Assembly (NCBI RefSeq): GCF_004339545.1
Contig: NZ_SMGD01000004.1
Span: 1 to 64,000 of the forward strand
DNA length: 64,000 nt
Direction: 5' to 3'
DNA from: Celerinatantimonas diazotrophica
Lineage (GTDB): Bacteria > Pseudomonadota > Gammaproteobacteria > Enterobacterales > Celerinatantimonadaceae
Below the pieces are notes generated by a model that was not told the origin of the DNA, made no database searches, and saw only the letters and a list, made by a program, of their open reading frames with translations. How positions within the stretch are numbered: position 1 is the stretch's first letter; each line of letters starts with the position of its first letter. This document shows positions 36,286 to 46,033 of the stretch, one piece after another. The translations under genes and the position numbers were made by a program.

Positions 36286-37173
36286 GTCTAAACAACCTCT
36301 GGCATTGGTAATGAGTGACTCACTCACCGCTTGCATTAAGTGTGTGCTAAATTGCCAACAATGCCAATACAGCGGCACTTTTAGCGAAAGCTCTGGTAAC
36401 AAGTTGATCAATGTCCCGTTATCGAGCAGTGGTTGCACCTGTTGCCTGGCAATTAAACAATAAGCATAGCCAGAACAGGCCATCGCGACAAACGCTTCTG
36501 ATGAACGCACGATATGACACGGATAATCTCCTGCCGATAAGTCGAAATGGTCCTTAATATAGTTAAAATGCATGTCATCATGAGGATCAAATGCAATCGC
36601 GGGGGCCTGCTTGAGCTGCTCTTTGGTGGGTTTGGCACCAGCAAAATATCGCGATTGGAATTCAGCTGAGCAGACACATAAGTATGTTAAAGCCCCAAGC
36701 GGTTCACTGAAGGCACCATTCACCGCTTTACTTTGCTTGGTCACTGCGCCGAGTGCCTCTCCTGAGATCAGTCGACGCCACGTTTGCGATTCGTTCTCAA
36801 CATAAAGTTGCAATTGGATTTGAGCATTGCGTAACCAAGGGTCAAGCGCAGGTAGAAACCACGTTGCCAGGCTGTCAGCATTCACCGCCAGAGGTAATAC
36901 CGGACAACCTTGTTGGACATCAAGTCGCTGGGCAAGTTGTTGCTCCAGCTGTTGTACCTGTTGATAGTGGCTCAGTAACTGTTGGCCCATCGCAGTACAT
37001 CGTGGTGGCTGTGAGCGCACCAATACGGGCTCTCCCATGAGCTGTTCTAAATGCCGGATTCGTTGGGATACAGCCGATTGACTGACCGCTAAGTTTTGAG
37101 CGGCCCGTTCAAAACTTTGCAAATTAACCACAGCGTGCAGCGCTTTTAATAGATTGTAATCGATCCGCATCAT
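36283..37173 (-). CDS. argP: LysR-type regulator ArgP (IciA)
   Basis: 296 residues, matching the E. coli length of 297. N-terminal winged helix DYNLLKALHAVVNLQSFERA and SQSAVSQRIRHLEQLMGEPV; C-terminal ligand domain with LPLAVNADSLATWFLPAL. ArgP senses Lys and Arg and activates the argO exporter gene, which is divergent here at a distance of 98 bases, as in other gammaproteobacteria. The stop codon TAG is made from the TA and first G of the adjoining MITE, but length is normal so little is lost. Confidence 0.92.
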   Translation of the reverse strand: MMRIDYNLLKALHAVVNLQSFERAAQNLAVSQSAVSQRIRHLEQLMGEPVLVRSQPPRCTAMGQQLLSHYQQVQQLEQQLAQRLDVQQGCPVLPLAVNADSLATWFLPALDPWLRNAQIQLQLYVENESQTWRRLISGEALGAVTKQSKAVNGAFSEPLGALTYLCVCSAEFQSRYFAGAKPTKEQLKQAPAIAFDPHDDMHFNYIKDHFDLSAGDYPCHIVRSSEAFVAMACSGYAYCLIARQQVQPLLDNGTLINLLPELSLKVPLYWHCWQFSTHLMQAVSESLITNARGCLD

Positions 37174-37271
37174 AAGAATTTTTAATGATAGTTAATTATT
37201 ATTAATTATACTTCATTTAGATCTTTTTATAAGCTAATTCCAAATAAACAACAGATAAGATAAAACGAGAC
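37174..37271. promoter_or_regulatory. argP-argO divergent control region
   Basis: 98 very AT-rich bases, including GTTAATTATTATTAATTATA, separate the two starts. By analogy with E. coli, ArgP binds here to control argO. No exact operator boundary can be drawn from sequence alone. Confidence 0.55.
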
Positions 37272-37898
37272 ATGGCAACGTTTATTCAGGGTTACTTATT
37301 AATGTTAGGGCTAATTATGCCGATCGGGATGCAAAATGCTTTCGTACTCAATCAGGGGATCATTCGTCGCTATCACTACTGGGTTGCGACTATTTGCACG
37401 CTAGCTGATCTGATTTTGGTGAGTCTGTCGGTTTATGGGCTCGGGCAACTGCTCAATCAAGCCGTCATCCTAGAGCATGTTTTACTCACTTTTGGTAGCA
37501 TATTTTTATACTACTACGCGTACAGCTGCTTAAAACGCGTCTGGCAAAACAACTACCACACGCAAAGTAGCCGCCTTAAGTCTCGCCAATTTCACCAAGT
37601 GATGTTAACCACGCTAGCAATCACTTTACTTAACCCCCATGTTTATCTCGACACGGTATTAATTTGGGGAAGTTATTCGCTCTCTGTTGCAGCAGAAAAT
37701 AAACCATGGTTAGTCGCCGGTGGCGTCTCAGCATCTTTGTGCTGGTTTTTTTTATTGGCCGCTATGGGTAGCTATTTAGCTAAGTGGCTAATGCGTCCCA
37801 AAGCCCAGCGCATCTTAGATTTAGCGATTGCAATAGTAGTTGTAATCCTTGCCAGTCAATTGCTCCATCATCTTTATCTATCATTATTTAGCCAATGA
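37272..37898 (+). CDS. argO: LysE/ArgO-family amino acid exporter
   Basis: 208 residues with about six hydrophobic helices. The family start motif GLIMPIGMQNAFVLNQGIIR and the second-half ALTLLNPHVYLDT-type motif (ITLLNPHVYLDTVLIWGSYS) are clear. These proteins export arginine and lysine. The divergent neighbour argP supports assignment to ArgO. Length is normal. Confidence 0.92.
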   Translation: MATFIQGYLLMLGLIMPIGMQNAFVLNQGIIRRYHYWVATICTLADLILVSLSVYGLGQLLNQAVILEHVLLTFGSIFLYYYAYSCLKRVWQNNYHTQSSRLKSRQFHQVMLTTLAITLLNPHVYLDTVLIWGSYSLSVAAENKPWLVAGGVSASLCWFFLLAAMGSYLAKWLMRPKAQRILDLAIAIVVVILASQLLHHLYLSLFSQ

Positions 37899-37961
37899 GC
37901 ATTCAATTGACGCAGACAAAATGCTACTTTATAGCGATATTTTATCCTGTTTTATTTCACT

Positions 37962-38588
37962 ATGATGCGCATTTTCGTTTTTTTTGCTCTGCTGCTCATT
38001 CCCGGTCTAAGCCTCGCTCATCCCCACTCATGGGTTGAACAGTACACGACCATTGAGGGCAAGGATAACCACATTACAGCACTAAAAATGGTCTGGAGTT
38101 TTGACGCTATCACCACGGCTTACACTCTTGACGGCGAAGATATGTCCAAAGCACACCGACATGTCACCTTACAAAAGGTTGGGGCGAGTATCATTGCGCA
38201 TATGATGCCAGATCATTTTTTCACCTATTTTTATCGCGACTCAAAGCCAGTGCGTTTTAGGATGGTTCATCAATATCATGTGACCATGCCCAAACACAAA
38301 ATGATCCTCTATTTCACCATTCCCTTAGCAAAACCATTAGCATTGGATAATCATCAACTGAAATTGTTAATTTTTGATCCATCTTATTACGTCGATATGT
38401 ATTGGGATAATATCCATTCGATTAAATTCTCTCCTGATTTGCAAGGACACTGCAAATTTCATATTGAAAAACCGCATCCAACCGCCAAGGACGTCAGTTA
38501 TGCCATGTCGCTTCCGCCCAATGCTGATCCAGACTATAAGCTAGGGCAGATTTTCACCCAAAAATTAATATTTAGGTGTTCACCATGA
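37962..38588 (+). CDS. zevA: DUF1007 periplasmic metal-transport partner (ZevA-like)
   Basis: 208 residues. Signal peptide MRIFVFFALLLIPGLSLA followed at once by HPHSWVEQY, the hallmark of the family. The middle has FKMVWSFDA-like text (ALKMVWSFDAITTAYTLDGE) and the end FTQKLIFRCSP. In Haemophilus influenzae, ZevA works with the NicO-type permease ZevB in zinc uptake. Here the next gene overlaps by four bases (ATGA) and is a NicO permease. The metal could equally be Ni or Co; no Zur box was recognised upstream. Confidence 0.82.
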   Translation: MMRIFVFFALLLIPGLSLAHPHSWVEQYTTIEGKDNHITALKMVWSFDAITTAYTLDGEDMSKAHRHVTLQKVGASIIAHMMPDHFFTYFYRDSKPVRFRMVHQYHVTMPKHKMILYFTIPLAKPLALDNHQLKLLIFDPSYYVDMYWDNIHSIKFSPDLQGHCKFHIEKPHPTAKDVSYAMSLPPNADPDYKLGQIFTQKLIFRCSP

Positions 38589-39556
38589 AAGTCATCAGTT
38601 CGCGTCTAACAGCCTGCGTCCTAGTTATTTTATTAATCGGTGCCTGTTGGCATTTCTGGCCGATCATCTTGTTACAAAGCATGCAAATGCAGCAACTGAT
38701 CTATTCTCATTTTGACAATCTGTTAATTGCACTGAGTGAGCATCAGTGGCAAAACGCTTGGATGCTAATGGCACTCAGCCTCATCTATGGCGTCTTCCAT
38801 GCTGTTGGTCCTGGCCATGGTAAAGTGGTGATGGCAAGTTATCTTTCGACCCATCGACAAAAACTGAAGACTAGTATCTGTCTCACCATGGCGGCCGCGA
38901 TGATGCAGGCTCTGGTGGCTATCGCTTTAGTCACAGTATTGCGCTTTGTTCTCACGCAAACAGCCCATCAAGTCAACAACAATGCCATGAACATTATTCA
39001 CATGAACAGCTTGTTGGTCATTGCTCTAGGTATTTGGCTTGCCTTTTCGGCACTTAAAAAATGCTTTCCCAAAAAACCTAAAATTCACTATCAACAATTT
39101 TCATACCCGGCAAATCATGTCTCATCGGCAGTTTTACGCTCAGTGCAAAACCACCCGCCTCAGTGCGGCTGTGGTCACCACCATAGTGTCAGTGCAGAAC
39201 AACTAGCAGATGCGCACAATTGGCGGGATTATCTGGCACTGATTATCAGTATTGGTGCCCGGCCCTGCAGCGGCGCACTGTTGGTCTTAACCGTCAGTGC
39301 CCTCATGGGGGTTTACTGGATTGGCGTCATCAGTGCGATTGTGATGGCACTGGGGACCGGTTCAACCACCTCGGCATTGGCATTTATCACCGTTACCGCT
39401 CGAGGATTGATGATTCGGGTTTATGGCAACAAAGAGGTTTCACCCTATCTATTAGCACTACCCGCTGCATTTGGCGCGCTATTGCTGATTATATTAGGTG
39501 TCACTTTGTATCAAATGCCGCCACTGGCCGGAATGCCAGGATTTTTAACCCACTAG
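38585..39556 (+). CDS. zevB: NicO-family metal permease (ZevB/RcnA-like)
   Basis: 323 residues from ATG 38585, which overlaps the upstream stop as ATGA; GTG 38576 is the in-frame alternative. About six to seven hydrophobic helices. Metal-site motifs: GVFHAVGPGHGKVVMASYLS, a loop with CGCGHHHSV, and ISIGARPCSGALLVLTVSAL. The histidine loop is shorter than in RcnA exporters. Paired with the DUF1007 gene this fits a zevAB-type transporter, though direction and metal are inferred. Confidence 0.83.
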   Translation: MKVISSRLTACVLVILLIGACWHFWPIILLQSMQMQQLIYSHFDNLLIALSEHQWQNAWMLMALSLIYGVFHAVGPGHGKVVMASYLSTHRQKLKTSICLTMAAAMMQALVAIALVTVLRFVLTQTAHQVNNNAMNIIHMNSLLVIALGIWLAFSALKKCFPKKPKIHYQQFSYPANHVSSAVLRSVQNHPPQCGCGHHHSVSAEQLADAHNWRDYLALIISIGARPCSGALLVLTVSALMGVYWIGVISAIVMALGTGSTTSALAFITVTARGLMIRVYGNKEVSPYLLALPAAFGALLLIILGVTLYQMPPLAGMPGFLTH

Positions 39557-39683
39557 CAGCATATCAATACGCGATACACTACAGAGCTGGCAGGTAGCAA
39601 CTAAAATAGGTAATTCCAGCAGCACCTTCTATGGCTATCTGCTACAATTTGCCTCTTTTAATGGCTCTGCCAGGATAAACACT

Positions 39684-40049
39684 ATGAATGACACCGTGCA
39701 CAGTTTCTATGACCAATCCAGCGAAGTTCGCTACCAACTGACCTTAGCCGCCATCCGCCGCAATCAGAAGCTCTGGACGCTCAAAGATGAGCAAGGCTGT
39801 ATTATGGTTTCCAGCGATGAAGAACAGTGTTTACCCATCTGGCCAGATGAGGCGACAGCCAAAGCTTGGGCCACACAGGAACATGCCCATTGCGAACCGT
39901 TAGCCATTGAGTTAGATGCATTTCTCGAGCGCTGGGTCATCGGCATGATTGAAGATGGCTATTTTTTAGCCGTTGGGCCAAGCCTAGAAGCGGAGAGTCT
40001 AGTCGAACATCCGCAAGATTTAGCCGATGCCATCACCCAAAGCAAATAA
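39684..40049 (+). CDS. DUF2750 family protein
   Basis: 121 residues. Typical family text includes RNQKLWTLKDEQGCIMVSSD, LPIWPDEATAKAWAT and FLERWVIGMIEDGYFLAVGP. Members are small cytoplasmic proteins of unknown function found in marine gammaproteobacteria and others. No signal peptide or catalytic motif is visible. It is 18 bases before rbgA, so both may be cotranscribed. Confidence 0.8.
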   Translation: MNDTVHSFYDQSSEVRYQLTLAAIRRNQKLWTLKDEQGCIMVSSDEEQCLPIWPDEATAKAWATQEHAHCEPLAIELDAFLERWVIGMIEDGYFLAVGPSLEAESLVEHPQDLADAITQSK

Positions 40050-40067
40050 TTCACAGGAGCCCCTTCA

Positions 40068-41003
40068 ATGGCTATTCAGTGGTACCCTGGGCATATGCAC
40101 AAGGCACAAAAGCAGATCCGTGAAGTAATGCCCAATGTCGATCTTGTGATTGAAGTCCTTGATGCTCGCCTCCCCTATAGCAGTAATAATCCGCTGGTCT
40201 TTGAGTTGCGTGGTGGTACCCCTTGTTTGAAAATTCTCAATAAGAGTGACTTAGCCGATCCGCAATCAACCCAGCAATGGATTGATTATCTCCAGCAGAC
40301 ACATAATGTCCGGGCAGTCGCACTGGATCAGCAAAAGCAAACGCAGGTCCAATCTATTCTCACCTTGATTCGGCAGATGGTTCCCAATAAAGGCAGTGCT
40401 GATAAGCCCATTACGGCACTGATTTGTGGGATCCCTAATGTCGGCAAATCAACGCTCATTAATGCATTAGCGGGTCGAATAATTGCTAAAACAGGCAATG
40501 AACCCGCGGTCACCAAAGCACAACAGAAAATTCGGCTCGACGGCTATATTACGCTACTCGATACTCCGGGGATCTTATGGCCGAAGTTCGATAACGAAAA
40601 CAGCGGCTATCGTCTAGCCGCCAGTGGTGCCATTAAAGATACCGCCATCAGCCACGATGATGTCGCTGCCTTTGCCGGTGAATATCTACTGGCGTATTAT
40701 CCGCAACGTCTCAAAGAACGCTATGGTTGGCAAACCCTACCAAGCGATGAAATTGATTTGCTGGAAACACTCGGCCGCCAAAGAGGCTGTCTGGTCCGTG
40801 GTGGGCATGTGGATTTCACTAAAGTCGCTACGATCTTATTAAGTGAGCTCCGCGAAGGGACATTGGGCCCCATTACATTGGAACATCCGGAGCAGATTGA
40901 AGCCGAAGAAGCGCACTTTGCTCAATTGCGCCAAGAAAAAGAAGAACAAAAAAAGCAACATAATAAGCAGCGCCGAGCAAACGCGAAAAAACGCCGGCGG
41001 TAA
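40068..41003 (+). CDS. rbgA: Ribosome biogenesis GTPase YlqF/RbgA
   Basis: 311 residues with circularly permuted GTPase motifs: G4 ILNKSDLADP comes before G1 CGIPNVGKSTLINAL and G3 LLDTPGILWP. The start MAIQWYPGHMHKAQKQIREV is highly characteristic. The family acts in late large-subunit assembly in Bacillus. The C-terminus is strongly basic (HNKQRRANAKKRRR), suited to RNA binding. CAGGAGCCCC gives the ribosome site. Confidence 0.92.
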   Translation: MAIQWYPGHMHKAQKQIREVMPNVDLVIEVLDARLPYSSNNPLVFELRGGTPCLKILNKSDLADPQSTQQWIDYLQQTHNVRAVALDQQKQTQVQSILTLIRQMVPNKGSADKPITALICGIPNVGKSTLINALAGRIIAKTGNEPAVTKAQQKIRLDGYITLLDTPGILWPKFDNENSGYRLAASGAIKDTAISHDDVAAFAGEYLLAYYPQRLKERYGWQTLPSDEIDLLETLGRQRGCLVRGGHVDFTKVATILLSELREGTLGPITLEHPEQIEAEEAHFAQLRQEKEEQKKQHNKQRRANAKKRRR

Positions 41004-41265
41004 AACCGATACATCGCAAGATACATCCACCTATATTGCGATGTTTCACCTTATTTTTGATCTTCCTTTTCTCTGTATAACTCACTAAAAAAATCAGTTG
41101 ATTTAAGAACCTAGTCCAAAGTTATTCCAGATCAATTCACACCCGACATTTGTCATAAAGCTGTCATGACCGCTCGCTACTCTGAGCGGGTTATTTTGCA
41201 GTGAACATAAGCACATTTAAGCACAGCTCATTGCAGTGGAAGCTTTTTGCACGGAAATTGTCGCT

Positions 41266-43113
41266 ATGTCTATCAAACACAAGCTCGTTATCGCAGTTAC
41301 TCTCATTTTAGCCCTACTCTCTATTACGCAAGAATGGCAACAACTGCAAAGTATGCAACATAATGTCACCGCCAATATCCAACATCAGGCCAAGCAACTT
41401 TCCACAACCGCAGCGACAGAACTTTCGGCCTGGCTCAGTGATAAACTCAGAGCGCTTCAATCGGTCACTGATAAAACCCCAGCCAATAAAGAATTTCAGT
41501 TAGAGCTGTATCAAGCACAAAAAGCGGCCGGATTCTCCAGTGTTTATTATGGCAATGAAAAAGGGCAAATGATCGCGGGTGATCCAAACTATGAAATCCC
41601 CTATGGCTATGACCCGCGCGTCCGCCTTTGGTATATGGGCGCACAGCAACATAGTCCTTACTTCTCTCAGCCTTATACCGGGACCGATGGCAACATGGTA
41701 ATGACGATTGCAATTAAATCGCCCACGGGTGTTTATGCAGCCGACCTACCGCTGAAAGTGATGGGCACGCAAATGAAAGCGCTCAGTAATTCTGAAGTTC
41801 AGGCCTTTATCATTGCCGATGACGGCACATTACTGGTCTATCCAGACAATAAATTGTTAGAGCATAATATTAGCGAACTCGATAAAACTCTCACCGCAAA
41901 ACAAATTAAAGAACAGCATAAGCTGATTAATGCCACCATTAATAAACGACCTGTGCTGCTTAATTTCACGCACATTCCCCACACCCATTGGTTGATTGCA
42001 CTGAGTTTTGATAAGAATAAAGAATTTGCGCAAGTTCACGAGCAGCTGATAAGCAGTATTCAAAACACGGCCATTATGTTTATCGTGGTCGCCTTAGTGA
42101 TCTACAGTTTGATTTCGATTTCATTCCGGCCACTGAAACAACTCGAAGCAGCAATTCATAATTTAGGGCAAGGAGATGCCGACCTGACCCAACGTTTGAA
42201 TCTTAAACGTCGCGACGAAATAGGTAAGCTTGGAGATTGTGTTGATGTCTTCTTAGAACGGCTCCATCAGCTTTTGCTGGGAGTCAAAAACGACTCAGGG
42301 GCACTCGCCCAGCATGTTGAAAAGGTGACGCATTATGCTAACCAATCAACGCAATCGGTCATTCATCAACGTCAACAAATTAGTGCCATGGCCGACTCGT
42401 TTAATGAAATTACCGAAAGTGCTCGACATGTCGCTGATAATGCTGAGCATACCAATACCAGTGTCCAACAATCACAGCTCAGCTGTGAATCGGGTAAAGA
42501 AGTGATCCGGCAAAACCAGCAACAAATTTTGCAGCTGGTCGAACAACTCGAAGCAAACGCTAGCAGTATGAGTGCATTAAAGCAGAGTAATCAAAAAATT
42601 ACCGATATCCTCAGTATCATTCAAGGCATTGCAGAGCAGACCAATCTATTGGCATTGAATGCTGCGATTGAAGCAGCCCGAGCCGGCGAACATGGCCGCG
42701 GCTTTGCCGTTGTAGCCGATGAAGTACGCAACCTTTCTAAACGAACACATGAATCAACAGAGCAGATCCAAATTGTCTTAAACGAGTTGCAACAGCATAC
42801 CAATCAAGCTGTTAATGCCATGCAACAAAGTCGTGAACAAGCCCAGAGCAATGTTGAACAAGCGAATGCAGCAACCGCCGCTCTTGATGAAATCAATCAA
42901 ACCATTGAAACCATCTTAGATATGGCTAACCAGATCAGTAGCGCAGCCGAACAGCAGCACCAAGCGACTCAAAACGTGCGAGACAACAGCCAACGGCTCG
43001 AACAAACCTGCCAAAAACTGCAAACAGATGCCGATAATAACGAACATCAAGCCAAGGACTTACATCGGATCACCAAACGACTCAATGCCGAGGTGGCACA
43101 ATTTATTCTGTAG
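41266..43113 (+). CDS. Methyl-accepting chemotaxis protein
   Basis: 615 residues from ATG 41266; an in-frame GTG at 41236 would add ten residues before the first membrane helix. Membrane helix 1 is [15 protein letters not shown]. The periplasmic sensor (about 30-265) looks like a dCache domain ([27 protein letters not shown]). Helix 2 is [19 protein letters not shown], then HAMP ([20 protein letters not shown]). The signalling tip [20 protein letters not shown] and [16 protein letters not shown] is canonical. There is no C-terminal methyltransferase-tethering pentapeptide. The ligand is unknown. Confidence 0.92.
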   Translation: MSIKHKLVIAVTLILALLSITQEWQQLQSMQHNVTANIQHQAKQLSTTAATELSAWLSDKLRALQSVTDKTPANKEFQLELYQAQKAAGFSSVYYGNEKGQMIAGDPNYEIPYGYDPRVRLWYMGAQQHSPYFSQPYTGTDGNMVMTIAIKSPTGVYAADLPLKVMGTQMKALSNSEVQAFIIADDGTLLVYPDNKLLEHNISELDKTLTAKQIKEQHKLINATINKRPVLLNFTHIPHTHWLIALSFDKNKEFAQVHEQLISSIQNTAIMFIVVALVIYSLISISFRPLKQLEAAIHNLGQGDADLTQRLNLKRRDEIGKLGDCVDVFLERLHQLLLGVKNDSGALAQHVEKVTHYANQSTQSVIHQRQQISAMADSFNEITESARHVADNAEHTNTSVQQSQLSCESGKEVIRQNQQQILQLVEQLEANASSMSALKQSNQKITDILSIIQGIAEQTNLLALNAAIEAARAGEHGRGFAVVADEVRNLSKRTHESTEQIQIVLNELQQHTNQAVNAMQQSREQAQSNVEQANAATAALDEINQTIETILDMANQISSAAEQQHQATQNVRDNSQRLEQTCQKLQTDADNNEHQAKDLHRITKRLNAEVAQFIL

Positions 43114-43255
43114 CCAGAGATGGTTAGACATCGCAGTAACCAATTTAGGCTTAAATCCCAAGGCTATGTGGTATGCCGCTCCCCTTGGTGTAATCGTCAT
43201 TGGTATTGTTCAGAGCTCTTGGTAAAATGCCTCACCCAATGGTAGGAGGCTTTTC

Positions 43256-45271
43256 GTGAAACTCAACAGTGCCCAGCAGCAAGCCGTCGAATACACTACT
43301 GGCCCATGCCTTGTTCTGGCGGGTGCGGGTAGCGGTAAAACACGCGTCATTACCAATAAGATCGCCTATTTAATCGAGCGTTGTGGCTACCATGCTCGCC
43401 ATATTGCAGCCGTGACCTTTACGAACAAAGCGGCGCGCGAAATGGCCGAGCGCGTACGCCATACCATTGGTCGGGAGAAAACCCGCGGCCTAACCATCTC
43501 TACCTTTCATACCTTAGGGTTGGATATCATTCGCCGTGAACATCAAGCTCTGTCGCTTAAAGCAAATTTTTCACTGTTTGACGACCAAGATCAGCTCGCT
43601 CTATTAAAAGATCTCAGTGAAACCGAGCTCAATGGTGATAAAGATCTGCTGCGCCAGCTGCAACATCAGATTGGCCGTTGGAAAAACGACCTTCTACTGC
43701 CGGGACATGTTCAGGTTCCCAATGATGCCAAAATACAGCTATTTGCTCAGCTTTACCAACGTTATCAAAAGCAAATGCACGCCTACAATGCATTAGATTT
43801 TGACGATCTGATCTTGATGCCTACCCTGCTTTTAAAAACCAATGAACAGGTTCGCGCCCGTTGGCAAAAAAAATTACGCTATTTGCTGGTCGATGAATAC
43901 CAAGATACGAACACCAGTCAATATCAATTAATTAAACTGCTAGTTGGCGAGCGCGCTTTTTTCACGGTGGTCGGCGATGATGACCAATCTATCTACTCTT
44001 GGCGCGGGGCAAACCCAGAGAACCTGTCACAACTAAAAACCGATTTTCCGGCGCTGCGAGTGGTCAAACTAGAGCAAAACTATCGCTCGACTCAACGCAT
44101 CTTAAAATGTGCCAATATTCTCATTGAAAACAACGACCATCTATTTGATAAACGACTGTTCTCCGAGCTCAATTACGGCGAACCGATCAAAGTCATTATG
44201 GCCAAAAATGAGGAACAAGAGGCTGAGCGAGTAATCGCCGAGCTGATGGGACATCGCTTTATCAATCGCACCCAATACAATGATTATGCGATTTTATATC
44301 GCGGTAATCATCAGAGCCGGCTACTTGAAAAGGCGCTGATGACTAACCGTATTCCCTATAAAATTAGTGGCGGACAATCATTCTTCTCGCGCAGTGAAAT
44401 CAAAGACTTAATGGCCTATCTACGATTAATGGTCAACCCTGATGATGACAGTGCACTATTGCGAATTATCAATGTACCACGCCGCGAGATTGGTCCAACG
44501 ACACTTGAAAAAATCGGCCGATTTGCCAACGAACAACACATAAGTCTATTCGCAGCGGCTTGTGAGCCAATGCTGCAAACAGCGTTACCGGCTCGCTCAC
44601 GCTCAGCTGTGGAATTTTTTTTCCGTTGGGTAGTTGAACTGTCTGACCGCGCCAAGCGGAGAAACACGGTTGAAGCGGTACGCGATCTCGTACGAGATAT
44701 CCATTATGAAGACTGGCTATATGAAACCAGTCCCAGCGCTCGAGCAGCGGAAATGCGCATGCAAAACGTTTCCACTTTGTTCCGCTGGGTCAGCGATATG
44801 CTGGAAGGGGATGAAGATAATCCGGCGATGAGTTTAACTGAAGTCGTTAATCGGCTGATTTTACGCGATATGATGGAACGCTCTGAAGATGATGAAGATG
44901 CCGACCAAGTCCAGCTCATGACACTCCATGCCTCTAAGGGTCTGGAATTTCCATATGTCTATCTCATCGGAATGGAAGAAGGATTGCTCCCCCATCAAAG
45001 CTCTATCGATGAAGATCAGATCGATGAAGAGCGCCGACTTGCTTATGTCGGCATCACTCGAGCCCAACGGGAGCTAACCTTTACCCTCACTCGAGAACGC
45101 CGCCAATTTGGCGAACTGCTGCGCCCTGAACCGAGTCGCTTCTTAATGGAATTGCCACAGGACGACCTCCAATGGAACAACCGCCGCGTCGAGCAATCCC
45201 CTGAGCAGCGCCAACAAAAAGGGTTAGCGGGCGTTGCCGCGCTTCGCCAAATGCTTGCCGATAAAAAATAG
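43256..45271 (+). CDS. rep: ATP-dependent DNA helicase Rep
   Basis: 671 residues, near the 673 of E. coli Rep. A 3'-5' superfamily 1 helicase that helps replication forks pass bound proteins and aids restart. It starts at GTG ([20 protein letters not shown]), with TAGGAGG nine bases upstream. Walker A is [11 protein letters not shown], Walker [11 protein letters not shown], motif [16 protein letters not shown], motif IV EQNYRST, motif [16 protein letters not shown], motif [15 protein letters not shown]. Text fits Rep rather than UvrD. Confidence 0.95.
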   Translation: MKLNSAQQQAVEYTTGPCLVLAGAGSGKTRVITNKIAYLIERCGYHARHIAAVTFTNKAAREMAERVRHTIGREKTRGLTISTFHTLGLDIIRREHQALSLKANFSLFDDQDQLALLKDLSETELNGDKDLLRQLQHQIGRWKNDLLLPGHVQVPNDAKIQLFAQLYQRYQKQMHAYNALDFDDLILMPTLLLKTNEQVRARWQKKLRYLLVDEYQDTNTSQYQLIKLLVGERAFFTVVGDDDQSIYSWRGANPENLSQLKTDFPALRVVKLEQNYRSTQRILKCANILIENNDHLFDKRLFSELNYGEPIKVIMAKNEEQEAERVIAELMGHRFINRTQYNDYAILYRGNHQSRLLEKALMTNRIPYKISGGQSFFSRSEIKDLMAYLRLMVNPDDDSALLRIINVPRREIGPTTLEKIGRFANEQHISLFAAACEPMLQTALPARSRSAVEFFFRWVVELSDRAKRRNTVEAVRDLVRDIHYEDWLYETSPSARAAEMRMQNVSTLFRWVSDMLEGDEDNPAMSLTEVVNRLILRDMMERSEDDEDADQVQLMTLHASKGLEFPYVYLIGMEEGLLPHQSSIDEDQIDEERRLAYVGITRAQRELTFTLTRERRQFGELLRPEPSRFLMELPQDDLQWNNRRVEQSPEQRQQKGLAGVAALRQMLADKK

Positions 45272-45321
45272 CTCGCCACTTGCAAGCTGCGTTTTAGCAC
45301 AAAAGTGTGTAAAATCCATGT

Positions 45322-45375
45322 TAAGGAGATGGCATTCCTCCTCTAACCGCCCCATTGGCTGATGATGCCTGATGA
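45322..45375 (+). ncRNA. Fluoride riboswitch (crcB motif)
   Basis: The sequence AAGGAGATGGCATTCCTCCT, then CTAACCGCC and GGCTGATGATGCCT, matches the conserved elements of the fluoride aptamer: GATGG..TTCC, the AACCGCC bulge, and the CTGATGATGCCT 3' side that closes the stem with GGCAT. It lies 72 bases before crcB on the same strand. A short inverted repeat (GATCGT CAC ACGATC, 45383-45397) between aptamer and gene may belong to the expression platform, and no poly-U terminator is seen, so translational control is more likely. Confidence 0.92.
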
Positions 45376-45446
45376 CAAGTTGGATCGTCACACGATCTTC
45401 ATAAGCAAATTAAAACGCTTTAAATCATTCGAATAAAAGAGGATTT

Positions 45447-45830
45447 ATGTTAGCAACATTGATAGCCGTCTTTATTGGGGGCGGTTGCGGCAGTATGCTG
45501 CGTTGGTTTATTAGTTTAAAACTCAATAGTACTGGGGCATCACTCCCACTGGGAACTTTAGCAGTGAACATGCTGGGGGCGTTTATTATCGCAGTAGGGA
45601 TGACCATTTTTACCAAAATGCCAAGCCTTGATCCAGCCTGGAAGCTGATGCTCACAACCGGATTTTGTGGCGGCTTAACCACCTTTTCCACGTTTACCGC
45701 GGAAACCTTGACGTTGTTCCAGTTAGGCAAATACACCACAGCTATTAGCAATATGGCTCTGAACCTAGCCGGATCGATGGCGATGGCGGCCATCGCATTT
45801 GCACTCATGTCTTGGCTAACAGCCAAATAA
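45447..45830 (+). CDS. crcB: Fluoride channel CrcB (Fluc)
   Basis: 127 residues with four membrane helices; functions as a dual-topology dimer that lets fluoride leave the cell. Landmarks: FIGGGCGSMLRWFISL, GTLAVNMLGAFIIAVGMT, and TGFCGGLTTFSTFTAETLTL, which carries the fluoride-lining Phe and Thr residues. AAAGAGGATTT precedes the ATG. The fluoride riboswitch upstream confirms the assignment. Confidence 0.95.
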   Translation: MLATLIAVFIGGGCGSMLRWFISLKLNSTGASLPLGTLAVNMLGAFIIAVGMTIFTKMPSLDPAWKLMLTTGFCGGLTTFSTFTAETLTLFQLGKYTTAISNMALNLAGSMAMAAIAFALMSWLTAK

Positions 45831-45844
45831 CTGAGCGACAGCAA

Positions 45845-45876
45845 TAAAAAAACGCCGCGTTCAACTGAACACGGCG
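45845..45876. terminator. Terminator between crcB and cysQ
   Basis: CGCCGCGTTCA and TGAACACGGCG pair with one mismatch around a short loop. The plus-strand side is preceded by AAAAAAA, so read on the minus strand the hairpin is followed by a T run and ends the cysQ transcript; it also follows crcB. Confidence 0.85.
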
Positions 45877-46033
45877 CTTAAGCAATTAATGCTTACAGAG
45901 CCAAATCAATACAGATAGTTAGAAACCAATCTCTACCTGTTATGACAGCCATTCATCATTCGATGTTTGACTGTCCCTATAATACGATAGTTTTATAGTT
46001 AATTTCGTGATTTAAACCCGATTTTTTGGTGTT

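Noticed and set aside
41170-41197. CCGCTC/GAGCGG stem followed by TTATTTT as an rbgA terminator
   Set aside because: Six-pair stem with an eight-base loop 170 bases after the gene; too weak to annotate.
43115-43225. Possible C-terminal fragment of a membrane protein (GLNPKAMWYAAPLGVIVIGI) between the chemoreceptor and rep genes
   Set aside because: Too short, and I cannot identify a parent family, so a pseudogene call is not supported.
45425-45844. Long open frame on the strand opposite crcB
   Set aside because: Antisense shadow of a well-supported gene with a riboswitch; no family features.
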